A model generated the notes under the pieces. That model did not search any database. It was not told where the DNA came from and saw only the letters and a list, made by a program, of their open reading frames with translations. Below, piece after piece: positions 50,222 to 61,234 of a stretch of 64,000 nucleotides of DNA. Origin of the DNA: Ehretia macrophylla (Eukaryota; Streptophyta; Magnoliopsida; Boraginales; Ehretiaceae); NCBI GenBank assembly GCA_037974665.1, contig CM075772.1:40638552-40702551 (forward strand), written 5' to 3'. A program made the translations under genes and the position numbers. Numbering within the stretch: position 1 is the stretch's first letter; every line of letters starts with the position of its first letter.

Positions 50222-53200
50222 ACAGAGCTTTTATTATTTCAAAGATCATTACATAGACTTCTATCGAATGCTATTTATTCACTAACATTATTCTGGAAAT
50301 GTTACATGAAATATTTTCTAAGATGTTCAACATTCCATGCATTAGCTAACTCCTTTCCACTAGGTTCTTCTAACCTAAAGACTCCTGGCCTGATTTCCTT
50401 TGATGCTAGATAAGGGTCTTCCCAGTTTGGCCCCAACTTACCCTATCCAGGTTGGGATTTGAAGATGGCCTTCCTGAGCACCCAATCTCCTTGTTGGATA
50501 TTTTTGAGTCGGACCTTCCTGGAAAAGGATCTGGCCATGGCTCTTTTTCCCTCCAACATCTTTATCTGTGTCTTCTACCAAAACTCCTCGATCAGGTTGA
50601 GATCCTCATGGAGTCCCTGATCATTTATTTTTTCCTCATAAAGTTGCACCCGACTATTTGGAATGCCCACATCCACCGGGAGCACAGCCTCCGTGCCAAA
50701 TGTTAGCGAGTATGGGGTCTTCCCTGTTGCGGTGCTTGGGCTTGTCCGGTGAGCCCACAGGACCTCTGGCAGTATGTCCGCCCATAGTCTTTTTGCCTGT
50801 CCCAGCTTGGTTTTGATGCCCTACAAAATAGCTTGGTTAGTTACCTCGACTTGCCCATTAGTTTGAGGGTGAGCTACAAAAGCAAATTTTAGTTTAATCC
50901 CTAGCTCCTCGCATTTGACACGGAAGTAACTAGAGTCAAATTGCCTGCCATGATCGGTGATCAGGGCTCGAGGCACCCCAAAGCGGTACACCACTAATTT
51001 CCATACAAAATTCCAGGCTGCCCCTTCGGAGATTCTAGGGATGGCCTCAGCTTCCACCCATTTGGTAAAGTAGTCAACCGTCATGAACACAAACTTCTTC
51101 TGGCCCTTGGCCAGAGTTAAGGGTCCCAGAATATCCAGCCCCCACTGGGCAAAAGGCTAGGGGCTGACCATGTAGGTCAATTCTATTGCCGGCTGCCGAG
51201 GTATCCTGGAAAACCTCTGGCATGTATCGCATCTTTTTACTATTTCCAATGCATCCTTCTGCATCGTGGGCCAGTAATATCCCTGTCGAAGGGTCTTTCG
51301 GGCCAACGCCCTGTCCTCCAAGTGGTTTCCACATGCCCTCTCGTTTATCTCTCTAAGCACCTAACCGCCCTATTCTTGAGTTACGCATTTCAGCAGAGGC
51401 CAGGCATAGGCCCGCTTGTACAGCTGCTCCCCCAGAATAATAAATTTTGAAGCTCATCGCTCTATACTCCGAGCCTCCGCCCAATCATAAAGGAGATCAC
51501 CTTCCTCCAAATAGGCCTTTATGGGTTGCATCCAATCCCCATACATGGCTATGGCTGCAACCTCCAGTGTCGAGGCTTGAATCGACGGGGCCTCTACTTC
51601 GTTTACTTTTATAACCACCGGCCCTGAGGAACTCACAACCAGTCTCGCGAGAGAGTCTGTCATCTCATTCTCGGATCGCGGTACCTGGCTGACATGGAAA
51701 TGCTCGAGCCTCTGGGCTAGCTTTTTGACTTTGTTAAGATAGGCCAGCATAGTCAAGTCTTTCGCCTCATACTCACCTATCACCTGGTTCGCTACTAACT
51801 GTCAGTCCGTAATCATATCTACCCTCCTTGCTCCGAGTGAGATAACCGTTTTTAAGCTTGCTATCAGTGCCTCGTACTCAGCCTCATTGTTGGAAGCCGG
51901 AAACAAAAACTTGAGTGAGTACTGGCTTTCTGTTCCGTCGGGGCTGGTGATTAGAACCCTGGCCCCGCTCCCTTACTTCCCTGAAGCTCCATCAACCTGC
52001 ACCTTCCAGGGAGTGTCATCTTCTGCGATCTGGTCCCCCGTACATTTTACCACAAAGTCAGCTAGGGCCTGTGCCTTAATGGTTGTTCGAGGCTAGTAGA
52101 TGATGTCGTATTGACTAAGCTCTATGACCCATTTTAGTAAGCGCCCGGACACCTCTGGGTTTTTCAATACTTGTCTGAGAGGCATATTCATCAAAACTCG
52201 GATTGTGTAGGCGTCGAAGTAATGTCTAAGTTTCTGTGCCGCAATTAAAAGAGCTAACGCCATCCTCTCCAGGGCCGAGTACTTGAGCTCCGGTCCCCGC
52301 AGGACCTTGCTTACGTAATAGACTGGTTTCTGGAGCCGATCCTCATCTTTTATCAAAGCCGCAGCCACTACCTTGCTTGAACTAGCGAGGTACAAAGGGA
52401 AAGCAAACCGGTCAACCTCACCACAAAAAAACAGGTAACTTTTTACCTCCTTAAAAGCTTCTTGGCACTGCTCAGACCATTGGAAGTTTTTTGGATTCCT
52501 CAACACCCTGAAAAAAGAAGCACATTTGTTCGCAGACCTGGACATGAACCTGCTCAGGGCTGCTATCTTTCCGGCCAACTTCTGCACATCCTTGACACTC
52601 CTCGGGGGGTTCAAATTCAGTATGGCCTGAACCTTGTCTGGATTCGTTTCTATGCCTTGACTGGTAACCATGAAGCCCAAGAACTTGCCCGCTCGGACCC
52701 CAAAGGCATATTTTTCTGGGTTGAGCTTAATCCCGTATTACTCCAGGGCGGCAAAGGTTTCTGCTAGGTCCGCCACATGGGTGTGAACGTGCTTACTTTT
52801 AGTTAGCATATCATCAACATACACTTCCATGTTCCTCCCAATTTGTCTGTCAAACACCTTATTCACCAGGCACTGATATGTAGCCCCGACGTTTTTCAGC
52901 CCAAAAGGCATTACTCTGTAATAGTAGGTTCCCATGTCCATAGTAAAAGCTGTTTTTTCCTCATCTTCTGGGGCCATCATGATCTGATTATATCCTTTGA
53001 ATGCATCTATGAATGTGAGTAACTCACAGCCAGAGGTAGCATTTACTAGCTGGTCTATCTGAGGCAGAGGATAACAATCCTTGGGGCACGCCTCATTGAG
53101 GTCCTTATAATCAACGCACAACCACTACTTCCTGAGGCTCTTGGCCACTACGACCACGTTGGTTAACCACTCTGGGTATTGTATAGTCCTGATGTGGCCT

Positions 53201-55600
53201 GCTTCCAACAACTTTCGGACCTCTTCCCTGATGTTCCTGCTTCTTTTTTCCCAAAAATTTTGATTTTTTTGGCGGATGGGTCGGAACATCGGGTCCACGT
53301 TCAACTTGTGAACTATCATGGATGGGTCTACTCCTGTAATGTCAGTCGTACTCCAAGCAAATATATGTAGGTTATAAGAAAGAAAGTTGATTATACCTTG
53401 TCGCAGATCCGGATGGAGGTCATGGCCTATTTTCACCCACCGGCCTTGTGAGAATTCTACCTCCTCCAACTCCTCGGCCGGAGCAAGTTCCTTTCTCTTC
53501 TTTCCTTTTGACTCATCGAGACAACAGGCCTTCGGGCCTTTCATTTTGAGGGAAGTAGCATAGTAGCAACGAGGGGCCAACTAATCTCCTCTAATGGTGG
53601 CTACCCCTCCAGGAGTTGAGAACTTCAGGGCTTGGTGTAGCGGTAATGCCACTGCCCGAAACTTCATCAGTGCTACCCATCCCAGGATTCCGTTATACGC
53701 CGATTCGCAATCGAGGACAATGAGGTCTGCCATAATCGTCACTTTCTTTTGCCCTTCCTCCAAGGTTACGGGTAAGTTTATAACCCCTTCCGGACGGAAA
53801 ACTTTTCCTGTGAACCCTGCAGTGAACCATTCAAAGGGCGAAGCCTTTCCTGCCCTATTCCTAACCTGTCGAAGGCTTTCAGAAACAACACATCCGCTGA
53901 ACTGCCAGTATCCACCATCAGGCGTTTAACTATGTAATCAAAAATTTGGGCCTCTACCAGCAGTGGATCATCATGCAGGTAGATTACGCCTTTGAGGTCA
54001 TCTGCAGTGAATGCCAACTACTCTCCAACTCTCTGCCCCTGATACCAAGGCTCTTCCGTCGCGGCCCTGGCATAGGACCTTCTTGCCTTTCTATTGGTTC
54101 TACCAGATGCGAACCCCCCAGCTATAGTATCCACCACCCCTAAGTGTCGATCACCCTGATCCCTTCCGCATTAGGGGCTGCGCTCCCTCTCGCGTCGGGG
54201 GCTGCGTTCCTTATCCTGCCTGGGGCTCATTTCTCTCTCTCTCTCTCCGAGGCTCTTGATTTCCTGCGACAAATCTGTTCAATAGCCCTTTCCTCACCAA
54301 GACCTCTATTTCGGCTTTAAGCTGCTTACAATCTTCTGTGTCATGACCGTGGTCTCTGTGGTACCTGCAATATTTATCTTTGGCCCTCTTGTCTGGGTTA
54401 CCAGTCATCCTAGACGGCCAATGAAACTTGCGGTGGGTCTGGATTTCATGCAGTATCTCTGCCCTAGGCATATTCAAGGGGGTATAGTTCTTATCAAACC
54501 TTACCCGGCTATTGCTGCCTTGCCCTTCTGATCGACTCCCCGGGGCTCCCCTTTGCTTGCCCCTTTCCTGAGCTTTTCTTTTCCCCGCGGTCTCCTTCTC
54601 TTCTTCTTTGTTGGCGGACATGACCTCCTCTAATCTGATGTACTTGGAAGCCCGTGTCATGAGCTCCTCCAGATCACAGGGGATTCTTTTTCCCAAGGAC
54701 GCTTGCAAGGGTCTGAAGTGCAGGCCCTGCATATATGCGACCATGGCTACTGACTGGTCGAGGTCTGGTACTTCCAGAGCCGCTTGATTGAATCGCTGAG
54801 TATAATCCCGCAAGGTCTCCCCCCTCTACTGTTTTATAGAGAGTAAAGACGTGGTGAATCTCGGGGGTTTTTTATTGCTAGCAAATCGGGCAAGGAACAA
54901 CCCAGCAAGCTGGTCGAAACCATGAACTGAGGCCTCTGGTAGGCCAGCAAACCACTTCCGTGCCGCCCCTACCAATGTTACTGGAAAGGCCCGGCATTTG
55001 ATGGCGTCTGGGATATCCTGAAACGTCATATGGTGCTAAAAAATGGTAAGGTGATCCTCCGGATCCCCAGTCCCATCATAAGTCTAGAGACTGGGGAGTT
55101 TGTACCTATATGGCATTGGCTCTTGCATAACCTCTCTGGCAAATGGATGATGTTTCCCCTGTCCCACCAAGACTTGATGCTGACCTCCACCACTACGGAT
55201 GTCCTCTGGCCTCTCATGCCGAAGTGGTCTCCCTTGCCTTTCCTGCCTTGGCCTTCCCTGTGGCTCTGCCAAGGCTGTTGTATCTGCCGATAGAGTCGGG
55301 GCCTGGGGCAGGTTCCCTGCTATCGGATATTCCCTGTGAGGAGGAGCGACCTCTGGGCGTGCCAGCCCTTGGGTTTGGAGAAACTGGTTAAAAGCTCCTC
55401 TTAGACCATTGAACAACTGCACCAGGGTGGGCAAGTCGACCTGCTGGCACGAGGATGGCATATCTCCTGGAACAAATATCGGGAGAACTGAGGTAACAGT
55501 TTCCCCTGGTGCTCTCGTGTTTGTAGGGATGGGAACCACTAGAGGAGCAATACCTTCAGGAACCTGATGCTCCTCGGGAGGGTTCTGATTTCCCCCGGTA
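50222..55600 (-). pseudogene. Element F gag-pol region (fossil), Tat lineage with two RNase H domains
   Basis: Reading down the minus strand: a proline-rich gag N-terminus (to about 55084); capsid with KWFAGLPEASVHGFDQL and YTQRFNQAALEVPDLDQSV (about 55030-54630); a zinc knuckle-like CRYHRDHGHDTEDC (about 54390-54340). Then protease VDTGSSADVLFLKA (DTGS at 53912-53901); reverse transcriptase with YVDD at 52821-52810; and a first RNase H (about 52680-52120). A second, archaeal-type RNase H includes NEAEYEALI and VPRSENEMTDSLARL (about 52080-51640). The integrase zinc finger lies at about 51360-51190, the core with PQTNGQVEVTNQAIL at about 51090-50821, and the C-terminal part ends near 50310 at WNVEHLRKYF. 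The second RNase H is a Tat-lineage hallmark. The region is heavily decayed, with about ten or more breaks. Confidence 0.88.
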
Positions 55601-55648
55601 TTGGCTTGACTTCATGTGTGAACCATCGTGGAATCTCCATAGGTTGTT

Positions 55649-55676
55649 GGAAAGTTTTCCACAGACGGCGCCAAAC
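55649..55676 (-). promoter_or_regulatory. Primer-binding region of element F
   Basis: The minus strand reads GTTTGGCGCCGTCTGTGG directly after the 5' LTR, the typical Tat primer-site block and nearly the same as in element A. Confidence 0.8.
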
Positions 55677-56120
55677 TGTTAAGGTAGAAAACCTTGACTG
55701 CTTCGAACTGTACTTTAAGCCGGACCTGAACCTACAAAACAAAGGAACCGAGGGGGATGCCTACGGTACCCACTCCGATGCACAAGTCAGTTAACGTGAG
55801 ATGGAGCTTGTAAGTTATGAGAGGTAGATATTTTTCATACCTTTTCCTGTGGGATTACTCCCATTTTATACTTGTAGTGAGGAGATTCCCTAAACGGATA
55901 AGGACTCATCCAGGATCAGGACTTCTAAGAGTCCTTCTTTGCTCAATAATCCACGGGGATTATACCACCCATGAGTCCTTCCTCATCCGGTCTCCTCGGC
56001 CTCATCCTTATCCTCATGGCGTCCCTGCTCGCGTGCCTGCCTGGCGGCTCCGCCAGGTTCAGGGCTTGAAGAAGAACATGGCTGACCATTATTACCAGGG
56101 CTGGAGCCCCACCCCTATCA
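55677..56120 (-). repeat. Element F right LTR (5' LTR), 444 bp
   Basis: Pairs with 43847-44291. Ends CACCCCTATCA on the plus strand, followed by AGGAC. Confidence 0.9.
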
Positions 56121-56271
56121 AGGACTAATTAGGTTTTTTTTTTTAAACTAAAAATATATAGATATATGAATTTATTTTTTACAAAAAATGAATAAATTTT
56201 TAATATTTTTTGGAGGCAGTGAAGGTTGCAGCTTCGACTTTTTCCGACCTGCATCCGCCCTTATCGCTAAC

Positions 56272-57173
56272 TAACACATGTATAAGTGGGTATTTTGCCT
56301 CATATCCCCAAAACTTTTGGTAAATGTAAACTCCATGTTTTTTGAAATATAGAGTTATGAAGATTCATTTTATTTTTCGTCAAAAATAAGAGTAGTGGCT
56401 AATTACAAAATGGTAAAAATGAAAGATCGTTAGTTGATAATTTTGATTTAGACCTCTTACACTTTTAGTAAACCATAGACCCTGTACAATTTTAGGAATA
56501 TAAGTTATATAACCCATTCTGTTAAGGATTTGCCTTTTTTCCATAAAAAAGGTAAGAACAAAGTTTTAAAATATCAGTGATAAAGAAACACATGTAACAA
56601 ACATGTCTACAACTTTATTTACCTTTTGGCCAAAAAAAAAAAGTAAATAAAACCCTTTTCTACCTTACTATGTTTCATTTTTCTTTTTTTCCTTTCCTAT
56701 TTTTTCTTTCACGTTTTTCTTAGTATTCTTTTCTCTGTATATCTCGTTGTCATGTATAATTAAAATATTGGTAATTTATATTGCATTAGATTTTTACCAT
56801 TGTAAGAAATTTTGTGTAAAATTTTTCGGTACAACTCATAATTAGTTCTAAATAATAAAAGGGTTCTTTCAGTTACCTTATTAAAAGCTATCTTATTAAG
56901 ATAACACTGTGAAAATAAAAAATGAATTTAGAGAATTGAATAAACTAAGCATGTTGATTTCAAGACAAGTTAAAAAACAATGAACTTTAGTTTTTCGTAT
57001 ATTCTGAACACTTACTACTTCATCTTGATTAGGAATCCTAGTTTATTACAATCTCATCATATACATTTTTCCTCCTCACCAATATTATTTTATATGAGAA
57101 TAAAATTAAAAAAGTAATCTCCACAACTGGAAAAGTCCCAACTATTTAAAAATTCTAAAAATTAATTTTTATT
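56272..57173. other. Spacer between the MITE and the TRIM array
   Basis: AT-rich with homopolymer runs. I see no gene, tRNA or clear repeat. Confidence 0.5.
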
Positions 57174-57511
57174 GTCGATGTCACGCCCCGAGTCCAGACC
57201 CCCGAGCCCGCAGACGCGACTAGTATTTTAGACATAAGAAACAACTACTTGGACCTCTTTCCTACTGGCCCAAAATGGTTAACCAAAATTATTCCTTATA
57301 CTCACAATATTTATTTATAAACCACACAATCATACTATTTCTCACTGATGTGGGATGTCACATATACCCCCGTTAAGGACCTAACGTCCTAGTTAAGGGC
57401 ATACATACCCAAGATCAACCAGGCGGATGTGGCTCCTACGGGTTCAAGAGGTGACTTCCACCAGCCTTCTAGGTGTAGCACTTTGCCCCGCATAGCACTT
57501 AGCTCCCGTAC

Positions 57512-58112
57512 TGGCCTGTAACGCCCCGAACTAACACTCCCACGCCTGCAAAGGATACTTCCTGGGACTTGGGCCTAAGCGAGCACCAAGGCCATGGCGA
57601 GTGGGCCTAGAAGCGCACTATGCACGAATTGTTCGCTTTGGAGCCCATACCCCTCACAGTTTTGTCGCCTCGCAGCCACTGCCAGGAAAACGGTCGTGCA
57701 CAAATATACGAGTTGCCTCTATATATTCAGTTGGCCCAGCTCCAAGCCTTCCGATGTGGGATGGGGTCACCACATCCGTCCCCTCTTAAGGAGGCCCAGC
57801 GCCTTCGCAGGCCGCTGGTACAAAGGAAGGTCGGCTCTGATACCAATTTTGTAACGCCCCGAACCAACACTCCTACGCCTACAAAGGATACTCCCTGGGA
57901 CTTGGGCCCAAGCGAGCACCAAGGCCATGGCGAGTGCGCCCAGAAGCGCACTATGCACGAATTATCCGCTTTGGAGCCCATACCCTTCACGGTTTTGTCA
58001 CCTCCCAGCCACTGCCAGGAAAACGGTCGTGCACGAATATACGAGTTGCCTCTATATATTTAGTTGGCCCAACTCTAAGCCTTCCGATGTGGGATGGGGT
58101 CACCACAAGGCC
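57512..58112 (-). mobile_element. TRIM-1 copy a, nested in the TRIM-2 array
   Basis: The element is 57517-58107: two 258-bp LTRs (57517-57774 and 57850-58107; plus strand TGTAACGCCCCGAAC...GGGGTCACCACA) around 75 bp. The minus strand of the interior begins AAATTGGTATCAGAGCCGACC (primer site) and ends in a purine tract (CTTAAGAGGGGACGGA). Flanks TGGCC and AGGCC agree at 4 of 5. It has no coding capacity. Reading frames inside the LTRs recur only because the LTRs are duplicates. Confidence 0.88.
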
Positions 58113-59007
58113 AGTGACCTGCTTTGATACCATTTTGTCACGCTCCGAACCCAAAACCTTAGACCCACAAGTGCGATTGGTGTTGTACGCATAAGAAACA
58201 ACTACTTGGGCCTCTTTTCTACTGGCCCAAAATGGTTAACCTAAGTTGTTCCTTATGCCTACAACACCCACTTATAAACTAAATAATCACACTATCTTCC
58301 ACCAATGTGGGATATCACATACACCCTCCATTATAGACCTGACGTCCTCGTCCGGGGCATACAAATCCAGGACCAACCAGGCGGTATAGGATTTTAGAGG
58401 TGGCTCCTACGGGTTCAAGATGTGACTCCCACCAACCTTTTAGGTGTAGCACTTTGCCCCACATAGCACTTAGCTCTCCCCATCGACTAATGACCGGCTT
58501 TGATATAACTCTATCACGCTCTGAGCCCAGACCTCTAGGCCCGCAGACGAGACTAGTGTTGTGGACATAAGAAACAACTACTTGAGCCTCTTTTCTACTA
58601 GCCCAAAATGGTTAACCCAAGTTATTCCTTATACCCACAACACTCACTTATGTCATAGCACTTAGTCCTATATAGCACTTAGCTCCCGCACTGGCTAGTA
58701 ACCTGCTCTAATACTATTCTGTCACGCTCCGAGTCCAGACCCTCGGACCCGCATGCGAGACTAGTGTTCTAGGCATAAGGAACAACTATTTGAGCCATCT
58801 TTTCTACTGGCCAAAAATGGCTAACCCAAGTTATCGTTATACCCACAACACCCACTTATAAACCACACAATTACACTATCTCCTACTAATGTGGGATATC
58901 ACATACACCCTCTGTTAAAGACCTGATGTCCTCGTCCGGGGCACACATACTCAGGATCAACCAGGAGGTAAAAGATTCTAGAGGTGGCTCCCACTAGTTT
59001 TCTAGGT

Positions 59008-59590
59008 GTAGTTGTGGTGAACCGCATCCCACATCGGTTGGAGAATCGTTGGGACTACTGAATATATAGGGCGAAGCCTTTGTATTCGTGCAGGGCCCTT
59101 TTCCTAGTAGTGGTCGGGTGAGGACAAAACCGTGAGAGGTATGGGCTCCAGAGCAGACAATTCCTGCATAGTGGCATTTTCGGCCCACTCGCTACGGCCT
59201 CTTGGCGTGGAGTTCCATGCAGGCGTGGGGGTGTTGGTTCGGGGCGTTACAAAGTGGTATCAGAGTGGGCCGACCCTTGTGCCAGTGGCCCGCGAGGGTG
59301 CTGGGCCTCCTTAAGGGGGGGTGAATGTGGTGAACTGTATCCCACATCAGTTGGAGAATCGTTGGGACTACTGAATATATAGGGCGAAGCCTTTGTATTC
59401 GTGCAGGGCCCTTTTCCTAGTAGTGGCCGGGTGAGGACAAAACCGTGAGAGGTATGGGCTCCAGAGCGGATAATTCCTGCATAGTGGCGTTTTCGGCCCA
59501 CTCGCTACGGCCTTTTGGGCTCGCTAGTATCGTTAAGGGCGGGGAGTTCCATGCAGGCGTGGGGGTGTTGGTTCGGGGCGTTACAGTAGT
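59008..59590 (+). mobile_element. TRIM-1 copy b, nested in the TRIM-2 array in the opposite orientation
   Basis: The element is 59013-59585. The left LTR 59013-59251 (239 bp) begins TGTGGTGAACCGCATCCC and ends GGTTCGGGGCGTTACA. The primer site TGGTATCAGAG is at 59255-59265, the purine tract CTTAAGGGGGGGTGAA ends at 59325, and the right LTR is 59326-59585 (260 bp). GTAGT flanks both sides exactly (59008-59012, 59586-59590). The right LTR has about 20 extra bases near 59517-59538. Interior is 74 bp and non-coding. Same family as 57517-58107. Confidence 0.93.
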
Positions 59591-59837
59591 ACTTTGTCCC
59601 GCATAACACTTAGCTCATCACCGGCTAGTGACCTGCTCTGATACCATTCTGTCACGCCCTGAGTCCAGACCCTCAAGCTCGCAGGCGCAACTAGTGTTCT
59701 AGGTATAAGAAACAACTATTTGAGTCTCTTTCCTACTGACCTAAAATGGTTAACCCAAGTTATTCCATATATCCATAACACTCACTTATAAACCACACAA
59801 ACAACTATCTCCCACTGATGTGAGATGTCACAGTTGA

Positions 59838-61234
59838 TCCATTGAAGACATTCTTCATAAAAATTACTAAAAATAATGATACAAATTAAAAATTAAAATA
59901 GAAAATAAAAAAGTTTATATTCTTGTCCCTTTTTCTTTTCCCTTTTCCTTTTTCTCTTGCATTAGTTCTTTTTTTTTTTTCCTCTTTTGGTCATGCTTCT
60001 TCCTTGAAGGGCTTAGAAATTAAATTTCATTTAGTACTATTTATTACTTAACTTATTCCTTGCTCTTTTCACAATGGGTTCACATTGGATAAGAATTTGG
60101 GTAAATGCTTGTGGCATTGAAACTTCCAGAATAGTTTAGTGGGGTTTTCAACAAAAATCATTTCTCCTATTACTTATGCTCCCAACATAACATAGTTGCT
60201 CTGATTTCTAACTTTACTTTGATGTCATGAATTTTCAATTTCATAACTGCCCTATAGAAATTGAATCAATAATTTGGTGACATTGAGATTCTAGATTACA
60301 TAAATAGATCAATATAATCTGTATAGTGTAATATACTATATTATATTATATGAGAATTTTGTACTTCTAGAAACTTTCCCTAATGCCTAATCTTCTCAAA
60401 TTTACGAACTTGAAATGAGCAAAAGATACATGTTTGGCACCCCATTCCCCCAACCAAAATCTCCCGTATGCTTGCACCTCCTAACTACAAGCTGCCCACC
60501 CAATATATGTGTGTTTATATATACACATATATGGATTCGTATATGGTTTTGGAATTATTTGACTCAATAATTTCTCATTAATCTTATTTTTTTATGATAA
60601 CTAATAAGTGAGCTAATATGATTTTATCTAGTGTTAAAATTAACAAAAATAGGATGTTGATAGAAAAAAATAAAATGAAGTTTTTGAATAAATGCTAGTA
60701 TTGTAGAAATAGGGAAACTGTAGCAAATTAAACGGTAACTACAACAACTCGGGATTGTAGTAACTTAAGAACTGTAGAAGGTTTGAAAATTTAAAACCAG
60801 GTACTGTAGCATGCGGAGTTACTATAGCAATACTGTGGGGGCACAAATTGGCATGTAGAAATCTAAATATTGGAGTTATTGTGCAGGTTCTATAGCAGAT
60901 CCGTTAGAGTACTGTGTGGCTATTGTAGCCACGATTATAATTGAAGCTTTTGCTTGTAAATACACCCAAAAACTTCACAATAAACACAACTCACACATAC
61001 AAGAAAATCATACTTACACACATCAAAAAGCTTGAGATCATTAGTGTCGAATATACATTTAAGCTCCAAGTTTTGAAATATTCTATTATCGTATCAGTAA
61101 TTTTATTGAACTATTTGTTATTATTATATTCAGCTAATATTTGAGTTGTAAAAGATAAACTTCATTGTAATATTTGCCTAGTTGAGGGACGCTGAGTGTT
61201 ATAATTATTTATAAGCAAGAAAAATAAATATATA
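59838..61234. other. AT-rich spacer
   Basis: No gene recognised. Between about 60700 and 60930, words related to ACTGTAGCA recur about eight to ten times at irregular spacing. A short frame at 60941-61144 codes for a composition typical of random AT-rich DNA. Confidence 0.5.

Larger units (their letters stand above)
43842..56125 (-). mobile_element. Element F: Tat-lineage Ty3/gypsy element with antisense extra ORF
   Basis: The element proper is 43847-56120. LTRs 43847-44291 (445 bp) and 55677-56120 (444 bp) begin TGTTAAGG and end ATCA on the plus strand and differ by about 8% by eye. Flanking GGGAC and AGGAC agree at 4 of 5 positions. Primer-site region (GTTTGGCGCCGTCTGTGG, minus strand) at the right and purine tract (GATTGGGGGGGCAGA, minus strand) at the left fix a minus orientation. 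Gag-pol runs from about 55.6 to 50.3 kb and an ORF on the opposite strand fills 44.66-47.13 kb. Tat elements are known for such extra, often antisense ORFs and for a second RNase H. The element is old and broken, with about ten or more breaks, and contains the solo LTR G. Confidence 0.9.
43748..56271. mobile_element. hAT-like MITE (about 230 bp) split by element F, with perfect 8-bp target duplication
   Basis: TCGCTAAC occurs at 43748-43755 and again at 56264-56271. Between them, the outer pieces begin CAGGGGTAGATCTAG (43756) and, as reverse complement from 56263, TAAGGGCGGATGCAGG. These are imperfect inverted ends matching the consensus CAGGGGCGGATC-type ends I associate with plant hAT MITEs. 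Without element F and its duplication, 43756-43846 plus 56126-56263 make an AT-rich element of about 230 bp with no coding capacity. Nesting shows it is older than F. Confidence 0.75.
57174..59837 (-). mobile_element. TRIM-2 tandem array: five LTRs and four interiors of one small LTR element
   Basis: LTRs of about 184 bp (plus strand TGTCACGC...GATGTGGGATGTCACA) lie at 57179-57362, 58136-58319, about 58512-58640 (truncated), 58720-58903 and 59650-59832. They alternate with interiors that share 'gacctaacgtcc...accaggcgg...tctaggtgtagcactttgcccc'. Each interior ends, on the minus strand, in a primer site like TGGTATCAAAGCAGG or TGGTATCAGAGCAGG next to an LTR, so the unit is on the minus strand. 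The whole array is flanked by GTCGA (57174-57178) and GTTGA (59833-59837), matching at 4 of 5. One target duplication around the whole means it grew after a single insertion, probably by unequal recombination between LTRs. No coding capacity: a TRIM (terminal-repeat retrotransposon in miniature). Confidence 0.85.

Noticed and set aside
57594-58194. Several open frames of 60-147 codons in the TRIM block
   Set aside because: They recur in each TRIM-1 LTR in several frames at once, the sign of GC-rich repeats rather than a gene.
57174-59837. Simple tandem satellite as explanation for the 57-60 kb repeats
   Set aside because: Units alternate LTR and interior with primer sites, and the block is bounded by a short target duplication, which a satellite does not explain.
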